Shown: positions 43,113 through 51,807 of the stretch, piece after piece
Numbering within the stretch: the first letter of the stretch is position 1
Layout: each line of letters begins with the position of its first letter
NCBI RefSeq assembly: GCF_019039255.1
Contig: NZ_CP077062.1
Span: 4,712,001-4,776,000, forward strand
Source: Nocardioides panacis
GTDB taxonomy: Bacteria; Actinomycetota; Actinomycetes; Propionibacteriales; Nocardioidaceae
Reading direction: 5' to 3'
DNA length: 64,000 nucleotides
Made by a program: the position numbers and the translations under genes
The notes under the pieces: generated by a model
What the model saw: only the letters and a program-made list of their open reading frames with translations
Databases searched by the model: none
Told to the model about the DNA's origin: nothing

Positions 43113-44312
43113 GTGACGCTGCTCATCGACCCGCCGAACTCCCCGGGGCACGGACGGCTCTGGTCCCACCTGGCCAGCGACACCTCCTACACCGAGCTGC
43201 ACCGCTTCGCGCAGTCGCTGGGGATCCCGCAGCGCGGCTTCGACCGGGACCACTACGACATCCCCGCCGAGCGGTACGACGCGGTGGTGGCCGCCGGGGC
43301 CACCGCGGTCACCTCGCGCGAGCTGATCGCCCGGCTGATCGCCGCCGGCCTGCGCCGGCGCAAGGCCGAGGCGCTGGCCCCGAAGAAGCCGGGCCGGTCG
43401 CTGATCCGTGCCGCGCGGCTCCGGCCGGGCGACCGGGTCGCCGTCGTCGCGCCCGCCGGCCCGGTCGAGCCCGCCCGGCTCGACGCCGGCCTCGAGGTGC
43501 TCCGGTCCTGGGGGCTCGACGTCCAGGTGGGGGCGCACGCGCGGGACACCGACGAGCGGTTCGGCTACCTCGCCTCCGACGACGCCGCCCGGGCCGAGGA
43601 CTTCATGCGGGCCTGGTGCGACCCGGCGGTGCAGGCGGTGTTCTGCGCGCGCGGCGGGTACGGCGTCCAGCGGATGGTCGACCTGCTCGATTGGGAGTCG
43701 CTGGCGGCGGCGGGCCCGAAGGCGCTGGTCGGGTTCTCCGACGTCACCGCCCTGCACCAGGCGTTCGGGGCGCGGCTCGGGCTGTCCACGATCCACGGCC
43801 CGGTGGTGACCTCGCTGGGCGCCGGGGACGACGTGTCCAAGGAGCACCTGCGCGCGCTGCTGTTCGAGCCGGTCCCGGGCACGTCACTGACCCCGGGTGG
43901 GGCGCTCGCGCTGGTCCCCGGCCGCGCCGAGGGCGTGCTCGTCGGCGGCAACCTGGCGCTGCTGTCCTCCGAGGTCGGCACCCGCAACTCGCTGCGCGCC
44001 GCCGAGTCGATCGCGGTGCTGGAGGAGATCGGCGAGGAGGTCTACCGGGTGGACCGGATGCTCACCCAGCTGCTGCGCACCGGCTGGTTCGACGAGGTCC
44101 GCGGGATCGTGCTGGGCGCCTTCACCGACTGCGCCTCCCCGGAGGCCCTGCAGGAGCTGGTCGGCGACCGGCTGGCCCCGCTCGGCGTACCCCTGCTGTG
44201 GGGCGCGCCGATCGGGCACGAGCCGCGCAACCTCGCGTTCGCGTTCGGGGTGCCCGCGATCCTCGACGCCACCGCCGGGTCGCTCGTGATGCGCGAAGCG
44301 GCGCTGCTCTGA
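43113..44312 (+). CDS. DUF4031-LD-carboxypeptidase fusion protein
   Basis: The 399-residue protein is a fusion. Residues 1-90 (LLIDPPNSPGHGRLWSHLASDTSYTELHRFAQSLG, GFDRDHYDIP) form a DUF4031 domain, usually a separate small protein. Residues 100-399 form an S66 LD-carboxypeptidase, which cuts the L,D bond of muropeptide tetrapeptides in peptidoglycan recycling. Its nucleophile Ser is in VGFSDVTALHQ, with Glu and His of the triad in VLVGGNLALL and IGHEPRN. There is no signal peptide, so it acts in the cytoplasm. The GTG start follows the CutC-like stop by seven bases. Confidence 0.88.
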   Translation: MTLLIDPPNSPGHGRLWSHLASDTSYTELHRFAQSLGIPQRGFDRDHYDIPAERYDAVVAAGATAVTSRELIARLIAAGLRRRKAEALAPKKPGRSLIRAARLRPGDRVAVVAPAGPVEPARLDAGLEVLRSWGLDVQVGAHARDTDERFGYLASDDAARAEDFMRAWCDPAVQAVFCARGGYGVQRMVDLLDWESLAAAGPKALVGFSDVTALHQAFGARLGLSTIHGPVVTSLGAGDDVSKEHLRALLFEPVPGTSLTPGGALALVPGRAEGVLVGGNLALLSSEVGTRNSLRAAESIAVLEEIGEEVYRVDRMLTQLLRTGWFDEVRGIVLGAFTDCASPEALQELVGDRLAPLGVPLLWGAPIGHEPRNLAFAFGVPAILDATAGSLVMREAALL

Positions 44313-44334
44313 GCGGCCCGTCGCCGGCCGGCGC

Positions 44335-45042
44335 TCAGGCGGCCGGCGGCTCGACGTCCGTGCCCCGCGCGAGGTAGCGGCCGGGGTTGCTCGCGGCGCG
44401 TGGCCCGAGGCCGATCCAGCGGGCGAACCCGCGCGGGTCCCGGCGCTCGAGGGCGTCGAGGTACTCCTGGCGCCGCTGGACGACCTGCGCGCGTTCCTCG
44501 GGCCGGTCCAGCGTGGTGTCCAGGGCGGTGAAGCTGACCCGCCACGCCCGGCAGAGCTGCGCGGTGGTCATGCCGTCGGCGGGCGGGCAGGTCACGGGAC
44601 GGCGCGGGGCCGCGACCGGCGTTGCCACCGGCGTGCCGTCCGGGCGTGGCCGGTCGGCGACCGGCGGGTGCTGCCCCGCGAGCCGGGACCGGACGAGGCG
44701 GGTGACAGGGGGCGAGGTGAGCAGCAGGACGGCGAGGAGCACCGCGCCGCCGAAGCCGCCGAGGCCGACCAGGCCGACCAGCACGAGCAGCGTCAGGGGC
44801 GCTCCCACGGCCGCCCCGACCAGCAGGTCGCGGCGCACCGGCACCGGCACCGGCGACGGGGCGTGCACCCGCATCCAGTAGCCGCCGCAGCCGGCGAAGT
44901 GGCCCACCAGGACCCAGGGGACGAGGTTGCCGGGGGAGGTGGTGGCGAGGAGCCCGAGGCCGCCCAGGGCGACGACCACCGCGGCCGCGACCGACCACAG
45001 GACCCAGTAGGCGGAGGGGAGCGAGGGCGGACGCATGGTCAC
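44335..45042 (-). CDS. Hypothetical membrane protein with C-terminal soluble domain
   Basis: The 235-residue protein has three or four hydrophobic segments in its first 115 residues (about 12-32, 40-55, 72-108), a Pro/Ala-rich linker, and a soluble C-terminal domain. That domain contains MTTAQLCRAWRVSFTALDTTLDRPEERAQVVQRRQEYLDALERRDPRGFARWI. I do not recognise a family; the soluble part is helical and charged. ATG 45042 or 45036 may be used. It starts six bases after the stop of the next small gene, so the two form an operon. Confidence 0.65.
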   Translation of the reverse strand: MTMRPPSLPSAYWVLWSVAAAVVVALGGLGLLATTSPGNLVPWVLVGHFAGCGGYWMRVHAPSPVPVPVRRDLLVGAAVGAPLTLLVLVGLVGLGGFGGAVLLAVLLLTSPPVTRLVRSRLAGQHPPVADRPRPDGTPVATPVAAPRRPVTCPPADGMTTAQLCRAWRVSFTALDTTLDRPEERAQVVQRRQEYLDALERRDPRGFARWIGLGPRAASNPGRYLARGTDVEPPAA

Positions 45043-45048
45043 GACGGC

Positions 45049-45354
45049 TCAGAAGGTCGGCGGACCGGAGTCGTCCGCATCGTCGAAGCGGCAGACGTAG
45101 GCGTCCCAGTGGTCGACGCGGTCGGGTTGCGGCCCCATGTTCGGGGTGTCCGCCTTGATGATCCGGCCGGCGGGCGGCGGGGTCCGCAGCATCACGCGGC
45201 GGGTCAGTGCGTCCAGCTCGGGCTGGTGCAGGTCGTGCGGGTCGGCGGCCTCGTCGGCCGGCTCGCGCACCTCACCGAGGGCCGCGTCGATCCGGGCCAC
45301 CAGGCTGCGGGCCTTGGCGTCCCAGACCGCGATGCGGTCGCTGTCTCGTTCCAT
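45049..45354 (-). CDS. Hypothetical protein (101 aa)
   Basis: This small acidic protein (MERDSDRIAVWDAKARSLVARIDAALGEVREP, then LDALTRRVMLRTPPPAGRIIKADTPNMGPQPDRVDHWDAYVCRFDD) has no family I can name. The N-terminal half is helical and the C-terminal half probably extended. It is the first gene of a two-gene operon with the membrane protein downstream. The ATG start has no strong ribosome binding site. Confidence 0.6.
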   Translation of the reverse strand: MERDSDRIAVWDAKARSLVARIDAALGEVREPADEAADPHDLHQPELDALTRRVMLRTPPPAGRIIKADTPNMGPQPDRVDHWDAYVCRFDDADDSGPPTF

Positions 45355-45503
45355 TTTCCGGTACCTGTTCTCGTTCTCCCGACACGGGGGAGCCGGGGGG
45401 GTACCGGAGGGTTGCCCCTCTCGGGCGGGTCATGCAGATCCGGGCAGGTTCGTCCCGGCTGTCTAGACGGATCGCGCCGGGACGCCGGGGCGCGTGCGCG
45501 CAG

Positions 45504-45548
45504 GCCGCGACGGCGGCCGGCCCTCGGGGGTCGGTCCGCCGTCGCGGC
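45504..45548. terminator. fmdA terminator hairpin
   Basis: GCCGCGACGGCGG (45504-45516) and CCGCCGTCGCGGC (45536-45548) form a 13-bp perfect stem 12 bases past the fmdA stop. The loop can pair further (CGGCC with GGTCGG). The rest of 45355-45560 is G/C-rich with no gene I can support. Confidence 0.8.
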
Positions 45549-45560
45549 GCGGTCAGCGGG

Positions 45561-46814
45561 TCAGAAGCTGGCCTTCGGCACCCCCATCCCCGGGTCGATG
45601 CGGGTCGGTCCGGCGGCGCTCGGGGCGACGTCGAAGTCGAAGATCGCGGTCGGCACGTAGACCGTCGAGCAGGAGTTCGGGATGTCCACGACGCCCGAGA
45701 GCCGGCCCTCGATCGGGGCCGCGCCCAGGATCATGTACGCCTGCTCGGGCGAGTAGCCGAACTTGGTGAGGTAGTCGATGGCGTGCAGGCAGGCACGCTG
45801 GTAGGACAGGTGCGAGTCCAGGTAGTGCTGCGTGCCGCCGAGCGTGACCGACGTGCCGGAGAACGCCAGCCACTCGCTGTACTGCGGGTCGGTGTTGCCG
45901 GGCATGAAGATGGCGTTCTCGCTGACGCCGTACGTCTCCATGCCGCCCTTGATCAGCTCGACGCGCAGGTCGATGAACCCGCCCATCTCGATGGCGCCGC
46001 AGAAGGTGATCTCGCCGTCGCCCTGGCTGAAGTGCAGGTCGCCCATGGACAGCTTGGCGCCGTCGACGAAGACCGGGTAGAAGACCCGGGTCCCCTTGGT
46101 GAAGTTCTTGATGTCCTGGTTGCCGCCGTTCTCCCGCGGGGGCGCGGTGCGCGCCGCCTCGGAGGCGGCCTTCTCGAACGCCTTGCCGTTCAGGGTGCCC
46201 AGGACCGCGTCCTGGGGCAGCGGCGGGAGCGCCAGCGGCGGCACCCGGTTCGGCTCCTGGGCGATCAGGTCGCCCTCTCGCCGGTTCCACTTCGACAGCA
46301 GCGCGGCCGAGGGGGCGGTGCCCATCAGGCCCGGGTGGACGATGCCGGTGAACTCCACGCGGGGTACGTGGCGGGAGGTGGCCTTGCCGCCGGTGAAGTC
46401 CCAGATCACCTTGTAGGCGTCGGGGAACTGCTCGGTCAGGAAGCCGCCGCCGTTCTCGGTGGCGAAGATGCCGGTGTAGCCCCAGCCCTGGCCGGCCAGC
46501 GGGCCGGAGTCCTCCTGCGGGATAGGGCCGACGTCGAGGATGTCGACGATCAGCAGGTCGCCGGGCGCCGCGCCCTCGACCGCGATGGGGCCGCTGAGCA
46601 CGTGCACCGTCGACAGCGGCGCGTCGCGTACGTCGACGGCCGAGTCGTCGTTGTGGATCGCGCCGTCGAACCACTCCCGGCAGTGGACGCGGAACGAGTC
46701 ACCGGGCTTGACCGACACGGCCGCCGGGATGTCCGGGTGCCACCGGTTGTGCCCGACGAGCTGCTGGTCGGTGAAGCGTTTGGTGGAGTCGAGTGGGAAT
46801 ACGACCTCGGGCAT
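45561..46814 (-). CDS. fmdA: Formamidase/acetamidase
   Basis: The 417-residue protein belongs to the FmdA/AmdA amidase family, which hydrolyses formamide or short aliphatic amides to ammonia and acid. It has GHNRWHPDIPAAVSVKPGDSFRV, CREWFDGAIHNDDSAVDV, the DLHFSQGDGEITFCGAIEMGG metal-binding core, and HLSYQRACLHAIDYLTKFGYSPEQAYMILGAAPIEGRLSG. Length is typical. It ends a three-gene operon with an FmdB-like zinc-ribbon protein and an AmiS/UreI channel, so the uptake and use of formamide or a similar amide as a nitrogen source is the likely function. Confidence 0.95.
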   Translation of the reverse strand: MPEVVFPLDSTKRFTDQQLVGHNRWHPDIPAAVSVKPGDSFRVHCREWFDGAIHNDDSAVDVRDAPLSTVHVLSGPIAVEGAAPGDLLIVDILDVGPIPQEDSGPLAGQGWGYTGIFATENGGGFLTEQFPDAYKVIWDFTGGKATSRHVPRVEFTGIVHPGLMGTAPSAALLSKWNRREGDLIAQEPNRVPPLALPPLPQDAVLGTLNGKAFEKAASEAARTAPPRENGGNQDIKNFTKGTRVFYPVFVDGAKLSMGDLHFSQGDGEITFCGAIEMGGFIDLRVELIKGGMETYGVSENAIFMPGNTDPQYSEWLAFSGTSVTLGGTQHYLDSHLSYQRACLHAIDYLTKFGYSPEQAYMILGAAPIEGRLSGVVDIPNSCSTVYVPTAIFDFDVAPSAAGPTRIDPGMGVPKASF

Positions 46815-46856
46815 GACTGCCTCTTCCTGTAGTGCGGACTTCTGTGCGGGACCGGG

Positions 46857-47495
46857 TCAGCCGGCCGTGGACACGGTGGGGCTCTGCGCCGGGGTGGGAC
46901 TCGGCGTGGAACCGCGGAACAGTGGGTAGCCGAGCCCGAAGAGGACGACGGCGGCCACGGCGAGCACGATCGCCGCGGTGTTGGTGTGGTCGACCCAGTT
47001 GCCGGTCAGCAGCAGGAAGGCCGGGATGGCACCCGTGAGCCAGCCCTGGATCGCGGCGACGGCTCCGGTGTAGCGGCTCAGCGACTCGACGCCGAGCCCG
47101 AGCACGACGAAGAACAGCGCCCACAGGAACGCCCAGTAGAGCCAGATCACGCCGAACGCGTTGTCGTTGAACCGGGTGAAGTTGAGGTAGCTGTACACCA
47201 CGGCGCAGACCGCGACGAACAGCGAGAAGTAGCCGAGCCCGGTGCCGTCCGTGCCGGCGAGCAGGTTGAACGCGACGTACAGGTAGGTGAAGCCGAACAG
47301 GTAGAGGCCGGAGGCAGCCAGGATGGTGTCGGCGTCACCGTTCGCGGTGAAGATCAGGTACGTCGGCGTGATCACCTGCAAGCCGCCGACGAAGATGTTG
47401 AGCGGGGCCGCCGAGCGGGCGTCCACCCGCCCCAGCAGCATCATGCCGTTGAGGAACAGCACGGCACCGACGTACAGCAAGCCAACACTTCCCAT
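46857..47495 (-). CDS. amiS: AmiS/UreI-family amide or urea transporter
   Basis: The 212-residue membrane protein has six or seven hydrophobic helices and the AmiS/UreI signature: VGLLYVGAVLFLNGMMLLGRV, SAAPLNIFVGGLQVITPTYL, LFGFTYLYVAFNLL and FGVIWLYWAFLWALFFV. Family members are passive channels for short amides and urea. A Ser/Thr/Pro tail follows the last helix. It lies between the FmdB-like gene and fmdA on the same strand and would supply the amidase substrate. Confidence 0.93.
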   Translation of the reverse strand: MGSVGLLYVGAVLFLNGMMLLGRVDARSAAPLNIFVGGLQVITPTYLIFTANGDADTILAASGLYLFGFTYLYVAFNLLAGTDGTGLGYFSLFVAVCAVVYSYLNFTRFNDNAFGVIWLYWAFLWALFFVVLGLGVESLSRYTGAVAAIQGWLTGAIPAFLLLTGNWVDHTNTAAIVLAVAAVVLFGLGYPLFRGSTPSPTPAQSPTVSTAG

Positions 47496-47561
47496 GAGGA
47501 ACCATCTCCAGTTCGAGCACTTCGAGCACCTGGTCGCGAGCGCCGCAGCGGCTCGCGGCCG

Positions 47562-47852
47562 TCAGGGACGGGGGAGCCGCTGGTACGCGGGGTTCGGCGG
47601 CGCCATCGGGGTGCGCCGGCGGGCGCCCTGCGTGGGCAGCGAGGTCACCACCTCGGGAGCGTCCGCGGACCGCTCCGCGCGGTCGATCGCGGCCACCAGC
47701 CGGCTGGGGGCGAGGGACAGCATCGGCGGCACGAAGACCCGGGCGCACTCCGACTGGCAGACCGGGCACGACCAGGTCGGCGGGGCCGACCCGATGGGTC
47801 GGACGACCTCGGTCTCCCCGTGGGAGGTGCACCGGTAGAGATAGGTCGCCAT
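47562..47852 (-). CDS. FmdB-family zinc-ribbon protein
   Basis: The 96-residue protein has an N-terminal zinc ribbon (ATYLYRCTSHGETEVVRPIGSAPPTWSCPVCQSECARVFVPPML) with Cys at about 8, 29, 32 and 36, and a basic, disordered C-terminus. FmdB-type proteins are small regulators linked to formamidase genes in Methylophilus and found in many bacteria. Here it is the first gene of the amide operon. A ribosome binding site GGAG precedes ATG 47852, and a promoter-like TTGACG...AGGATC lies about 55-80 bases upstream. Confidence 0.87.
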   Translation of the reverse strand: MATYLYRCTSHGETEVVRPIGSAPPTWSCPVCQSECARVFVPPMLSLAPSRLVAAIDRAERSADAPEVVTSLPTQGARRRTPMAPPNPAYQRLPRP

Positions 47853-47905
47853 CGTCGCTCCGTCGCCCCTCTGCGAGTGGGCCCGGACCTGGGCCCTGGT
47901 TCCTC

Positions 47906-47934
47906 GATCCTTCGACCGACGGCCCCGACGTCAA
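47906..47934 (-). promoter_or_regulatory. Candidate promoter of the formamidase operon
   Basis: On the minus strand TTGACG (47934-47929), a 17-bp spacer and AGGATC (47911-47906) form a plausible promoter ahead of the FmdB-like gene (start 47852). The -35 is good and the -10 weak. The rest of 47853-48116, shared with the divergent GNAT gene, has only G/C-rich sequence. Confidence 0.45.
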
Positions 47935-48116
47935 CAGGGCCCTTGGTCCCGAGTTGGCGGGCCCGGCCTCCGGGGGGCGCCCGCCGTGTGCGGCGATAGC
48001 GCGCCGGGACGGGACAAGCCGGGATCACCCGACGAGGGGGCTTTGGCCGGTCACGTCGTGCTTCGGGCGGACGATAAGGAGTTGCTTCGGGGACGGCGAG
48101 CCGCGACCGTGACGGC

Positions 48117-48905
48117 ATGACCGATCCCGCCCGCCTGCTCGCGGCCTACGACGACCAGCTCCGCACCGACGCCGAGACGCCCAGCGCCGTGTCGGTGACC
48201 CGGCTGGGGCCGCTGCGGCTGGTGACGTTCGCGGGCGGCCGCGGCTTCGTGACCTACCGGGACCTCGACGGGGCCGACGCCGCGACGGTCCGCCGCCTGG
48301 TCTCCGCCGCCCTCGCGCACTTCCGCGTCGACGCCGGGATCGACCGCGTCGAGTGGAAGACCCGCGGCCACGACCAGGCGCCGGGGCTGCACGAGGCGTT
48401 GCTGGAGCACGGGTTCACGGCCGCCGAGCCGGAGTCGATCATGCTCGGCGACGCGCGCGGGCTCGCCGTCGACGTGCCGCTGCCCGAGGGCGTGACCGTG
48501 CGCCGGATCACCGAGGAGGCGGACGTCCGGGCGATGAGCGCGATGGCCGACGAGGTGTTCGGCGACCCGGTCTCCGACGTCATGGCCGACGCCCTGCTGC
48601 GGCGGCTGGCGCTCGGCGAGGGCATGGAGCTGTGGGTGGGCGAGGCCGACGGGCGGATCGTCAGCGCGGGACGTCTCGAGCCGGTCAGCGGGTCCGACTT
48701 CGCCGGGATCTGGGGCGGGGCCACCCGCGAGGAGTGGCGCGGGCGCGGGCTCTACCGGGCGGTGACCGCCGCGCGGGCCCGCTCGGCGCTGGCGATGGGC
48801 AAGACCCTGCTGCACAGCGACTCCACGGAGTTCTCGCGCCCGATCCTGGAGCGGTCCGGCCTGGTGAAGGTGTCCACCACGACGCCGTACGACTGGCAGC
48901 GCTGA
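48117..48905 (+). CDS. GNAT-family N-acetyltransferase
   Basis: The 262-residue protein has a C-terminal GNAT fold with the acetyl-CoA loop region IWGGATREEWRGRGLYRAVTAARARSALAMGKTLLHSDSTEFSRPILERSGLVKV. The R-G-R-G-L motif stands in for the Q/RxxGxG/A pyrophosphate loop. The N-terminal half may be a second, degenerate GNAT-like domain (VTYRDLDGADAATVRRLVSAALAHF). The acceptor is unknown. It is divergent from the amide operon and convergent with the HD-domain gene. Confidence 0.85.
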   Translation: MTDPARLLAAYDDQLRTDAETPSAVSVTRLGPLRLVTFAGGRGFVTYRDLDGADAATVRRLVSAALAHFRVDAGIDRVEWKTRGHDQAPGLHEALLEHGFTAAEPESIMLGDARGLAVDVPLPEGVTVRRITEEADVRAMSAMADEVFGDPVSDVMADALLRRLALGEGMELWVGEADGRIVSAGRLEPVSGSDFAGIWGGATREEWRGRGLYRAVTAARARSALAMGKTLLHSDSTEFSRPILERSGLVKVSTTTPYDWQR

Positions 48906-48923
48906 GCGTGCGCCGGGGGCCGG

Positions 48924-49517
48924 TCAGCGTCCGGTCAGCCGCTCGATCTCCCTCGTGACGTTGGCGCGCGCCCGCTGCTCCCACCGCGACCGGGCGGTGG
49001 GCGTGTGGAACAGCGTCGGCTTGGCCAGCAGGTCGCGCAGGATCGCGGCCCGACCCGCGGCGAAGTCGGCGTCCGGGACGTGGGCGTGCTCGCGCCGCAC
49101 GCCGGCGGTGTAGGAGGCGTAGCGCTCCGGCTGCGCCGCGAGGATCCCGAGGTCCGCGTCGCAGAGCAGCTGGCCGGCGTGGTCGTTCGCGGCCGGCCGG
49201 TGGGTCCGGGTGAGCCGGACGAGCCGGGCCACCTCGTCGGACAGCGGGTCGCGGCCGAGCGAGTCGGCGGCGAGCCGGGCCGAGCGCTCCTCGTCGTCGT
49301 CCTGCCCGTCGTACACCGCGTCGTGGAACCAGCCGGCCAGCAGCACCGCCTCACGGACCGGGTCGTCGGGGGAGGTCAGCTCTTCGACGTGCTCGAGCAC
49401 CTCGGTCAGGTGCTGGAGGTCGTGGTAGCCGCGGCCGGGCGAGGCGTACGCCGCGAGCAGGTCGTCGCGCAGCGCCACTGGCAGCCGCGCGGGCCAGAAC
49501 CGTGCGAGGTCGGACAC
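48924..49517 (-). CDS. HD-domain metal-dependent phosphohydrolase-like protein
   Basis: The 197-residue protein is all helical and has the HD pattern: GYHDLQHLTEVLEHVEEL (His ligands near 31 and 36), LLAGWFHDAVYDGQDDDEERSA (HD near 65) and CDADLGILAA (third Asp, about 120). This group is annotated as predicted metal-dependent HD phosphohydrolases and resembles small HD nucleotidases. Nucleotide specificity is unknown. It starts 22 bp downstream of the HelD-like gene on the same strand, so cotranscription is likely. Confidence 0.85.
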   Translation of the reverse strand: MSDLARFWPARLPVALRDDLLAAYASPGRGYHDLQHLTEVLEHVEELTSPDDPVREAVLLAGWFHDAVYDGQDDDEERSARLAADSLGRDPLSDEVARLVRLTRTHRPAANDHAGQLLCDADLGILAAQPERYASYTAGVRREHAHVPDADFAAGRAAILRDLLAKPTLFHTPTARSRWEQRARANVTREIERLTGR

Positions 49518-49539
49518 CGGCCGATCCTCGCACGCCGGG

Positions 49540-51645
49540 TCAGGGGCTGCCCAGCTCCGGCGGCAGGTCCTCGGTGTGCAGCACCGCCAGCGAGGTGACC
49601 GCCCGGGTCAGGCAGACGTAGAGCCGCCGCAGCCCGGTGACGTGGTCAGCCTCCCCGGCGACCAGGGCCGCCGGCTCGAGCAGCACCACGTGGTCGAACT
49701 CCAGGCCCTTGGCCAGCGACGCGGGCACCACGTCGAGCTGGACCTGGAACTCCACCGGCGCCGCGTCGGCCGACTCGTCCCCGAGCACCGCGTGCCCGGT
49801 CCCGGCACGGGTGAGCGCGTCGACGACGCGGGGCAGCAGCACGTCGGGCGTGATCAGCCCGACCGAGCCGACCCGGTCGACGGCCGTGCCGACCAGCGCG
49901 GCCAGCCGGTCGAGCAGCTCGTCGTCCTCGACCCGGACCACCTCGAGCTCGCCGCGGGTGCGCCGCACCGAGGTCGGCGGCTCCAGTCCGGGGGCGATCG
50001 TGGGCAGCAGCCGGGCGGCGTACTCGATGACCTCGCCGGGGACCCGGAAGCCCTTGGTGAGCTGCTCGATGTGCGCGTCCGGCTTGCCGAGGTGCCGCAG
50101 CGCGTCCTCCCAGGACCGGGACGCCCAAGGGGTGGTCGCCTGCGCCAGGTCGCCGAGGACGGTGGTGGAGCCCGTCGAGCAGCGCCGCCCGACGGCCCGC
50201 AGCATCATCGGCGACAGGTCCTGCGCCTCGTCGGCGACCACGTGCCCGAGCGAGGGGGTGCGCTCCACCAGGTCGGCCACCTCGTCGATGAGCACCGCGT
50301 CGGCCAGCGACCATCGCGCGGACGTGGGCGCCTTGAACGGCCTGTCCCACAGCAGCAGCGCCTGCTCCTCGGCGGTCAGCACCCCCTCGGCGGCCGCCGC
50401 CAGCGCGTCGGGGTCGCCGAGCAGCCGCAGCACCAGGCGCGCGGGGTCGACCGGGGGCCACAGCTGGTCGACGTACCGCTTCACCTCGCGGCTGCGCGCC
50501 ACCGCGTCCTGCACCCGGTCGTCCGGGGAGTCGCCGGAGTCCTCCATCTTGACCAGGATCCCGTGCGCCAGCCGTTGGGCGAGCATGCCCCGCGCCGCGC
50601 CGTACCGGACCCCGCGGGCGCGCAGCGCGGCGAGCACCTCCTCCACCTCGTACGGAGCGAGGCGCCAGCGCCGCGATCCGCGGGGCACCAGCAGCCCCTC
50701 GGTGGGCGGCTGCACCCGGGACCAGAGCGCGCGGTGCAGCACCTCGGCGAGCCGGGCGTCCCCCTTGAGCGTCGCGACGGGCGGCTCGTCGGCGCCGCGC
50801 ACGGCGTACTTCGCGTTGAGCCGGGTCAGCGTCGCGCCGACCAGCCCCTCGATCGTGGTCTGCTGCGCGTCGATCTCGCCGAGCGCCGGCAGCACGTCGC
50901 CGATGTAGCGCAGGAAGGACGCGTTGGGCCCGACCACCAGCACGCCCTGGCGGGAGAGCTGGTCGCGGTGGGAGTAGAGCAGGAACGCCGCACGGTGCAG
51001 GCCGACGGCGGTCTTGCCGGTGCCCGGTGCGCCCTGCACGCACACGGACTGGTCGAGGTCGGAGCGGACGATGACGTCCTGCTCGGGCTGGATGGTGGCC
51101 ACGATGTCGCGCATCGGCCCGACGCGGGGCCGCTCGATCTCGGACTCGAGGATCTCGGAGTGGTCCTCGACGACGCCCTCCAGCAGCGCCTCGTCCTCGT
51201 AGGCCGTCATCTCGCCGTGCTGGAAGCCGAACCGGCGGCGCAGCACGACGCCCATCGGCTCGGCCTTGCTGGCCCGGTAGAACGCCAGGCTGATCCGGGC
51301 CCGCCAGTCCACGACCATCGGCTCGCCCGCCTCGTCGCTGACGTGCCGGCGGCCGATGTAGAACCGCTCGCCGAGCGCGTCGGCGTGGCCCGGGTCGTAG
51401 TCGAGCCGGCCGAAGAACAGCGGGACGGTCGGGTCGTCGGCGAGCGCCTTCATCCGCGCGAAGATCGCCGACTCGAGGTACATGCGGCTGACCCAGTCGC
51501 CGGCCGCGGAGGAGTCGAGGGCCGCCGTACGCTCGCGCATCCGGGTGAGCGCGGAGCGGGAGGCGGCGAGGTGGTCGCGCTCGGCGGCCAGGTCGGGGGC
51601 GGACGGGGAGTCGGGGACGGTGGTCGGGGGCGTGGGAGCAGGCAC
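49540..51645 (-). CDS. HelD/UvrD-like superfamily 1 helicase
   Basis: The protein of about 700 residues has Walker A VQGAPGTGKTAVGLHRAAFLLY, HVVADEAQDLSPMML (motif II), STTVLGDLAQATTPW (motif III), LTKGFRVPGEVIEYAARLL (motif IV), KGLEFDHVVLLEP (motif V) and RRLYVCLTRAVTSLAVLH (motif VI). The N-terminal helices (ERDHLAASRSALTRMRERT) form an antiparallel coiled coil as in HelD. The FGRLDYDPGHADALGERFYIGRRHV segment is typical of HelD/HelR. HelD factors bind RNA polymerase and recycle stalled complexes, and HelR relatives confer rifamycin tolerance. GTG 51645 follows GAGG; ATG 51708 is an alternative. Confidence 0.88.
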   Translation of the reverse strand: MPAPTPPTTVPDSPSAPDLAAERDHLAASRSALTRMRERTAALDSSAAGDWVSRMYLESAIFARMKALADDPTVPLFFGRLDYDPGHADALGERFYIGRRHVSDEAGEPMVVDWRARISLAFYRASKAEPMGVVLRRRFGFQHGEMTAYEDEALLEGVVEDHSEILESEIERPRVGPMRDIVATIQPEQDVIVRSDLDQSVCVQGAPGTGKTAVGLHRAAFLLYSHRDQLSRQGVLVVGPNASFLRYIGDVLPALGEIDAQQTTIEGLVGATLTRLNAKYAVRGADEPPVATLKGDARLAEVLHRALWSRVQPPTEGLLVPRGSRRWRLAPYEVEEVLAALRARGVRYGAARGMLAQRLAHGILVKMEDSGDSPDDRVQDAVARSREVKRYVDQLWPPVDPARLVLRLLGDPDALAAAAEGVLTAEEQALLLWDRPFKAPTSARWSLADAVLIDEVADLVERTPSLGHVVADEAQDLSPMMLRAVGRRCSTGSTTVLGDLAQATTPWASRSWEDALRHLGKPDAHIEQLTKGFRVPGEVIEYAARLLPTIAPGLEPPTSVRRTRGELEVVRVEDDELLDRLAALVGTAVDRVGSVGLITPDVLLPRVVDALTRAGTGHAVLGDESADAAPVEFQVQLDVVPASLAKGLEFDHVVLLEPAALVAGEADHVTGLRRLYVCLTRAVTSLAVLHTEDLPPELGSP

Positions 51646-51807
51646 GCGAGGACCTCGCAGGGTTGGTGGGAGCCCGGTGACGCTACACCCGGATCGCGAC
51701 CGCGTCATCCGGATATGCGCCAGGTGGCACGGCCAAGACCGGTCGTCCGGCCTATGGACAGCCGTGCACCGCTCGCGCATCGTGGACGCGAGGTCGAGGG
51801 GCGACGC

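Noticed and set aside
51645-51807. Rifamycin-associated element upstream of the HelD-like gene
   Set aside because: I could not find a convincing 19-bp inverted element of that type in this gap; a motif search would be needed to be certain.
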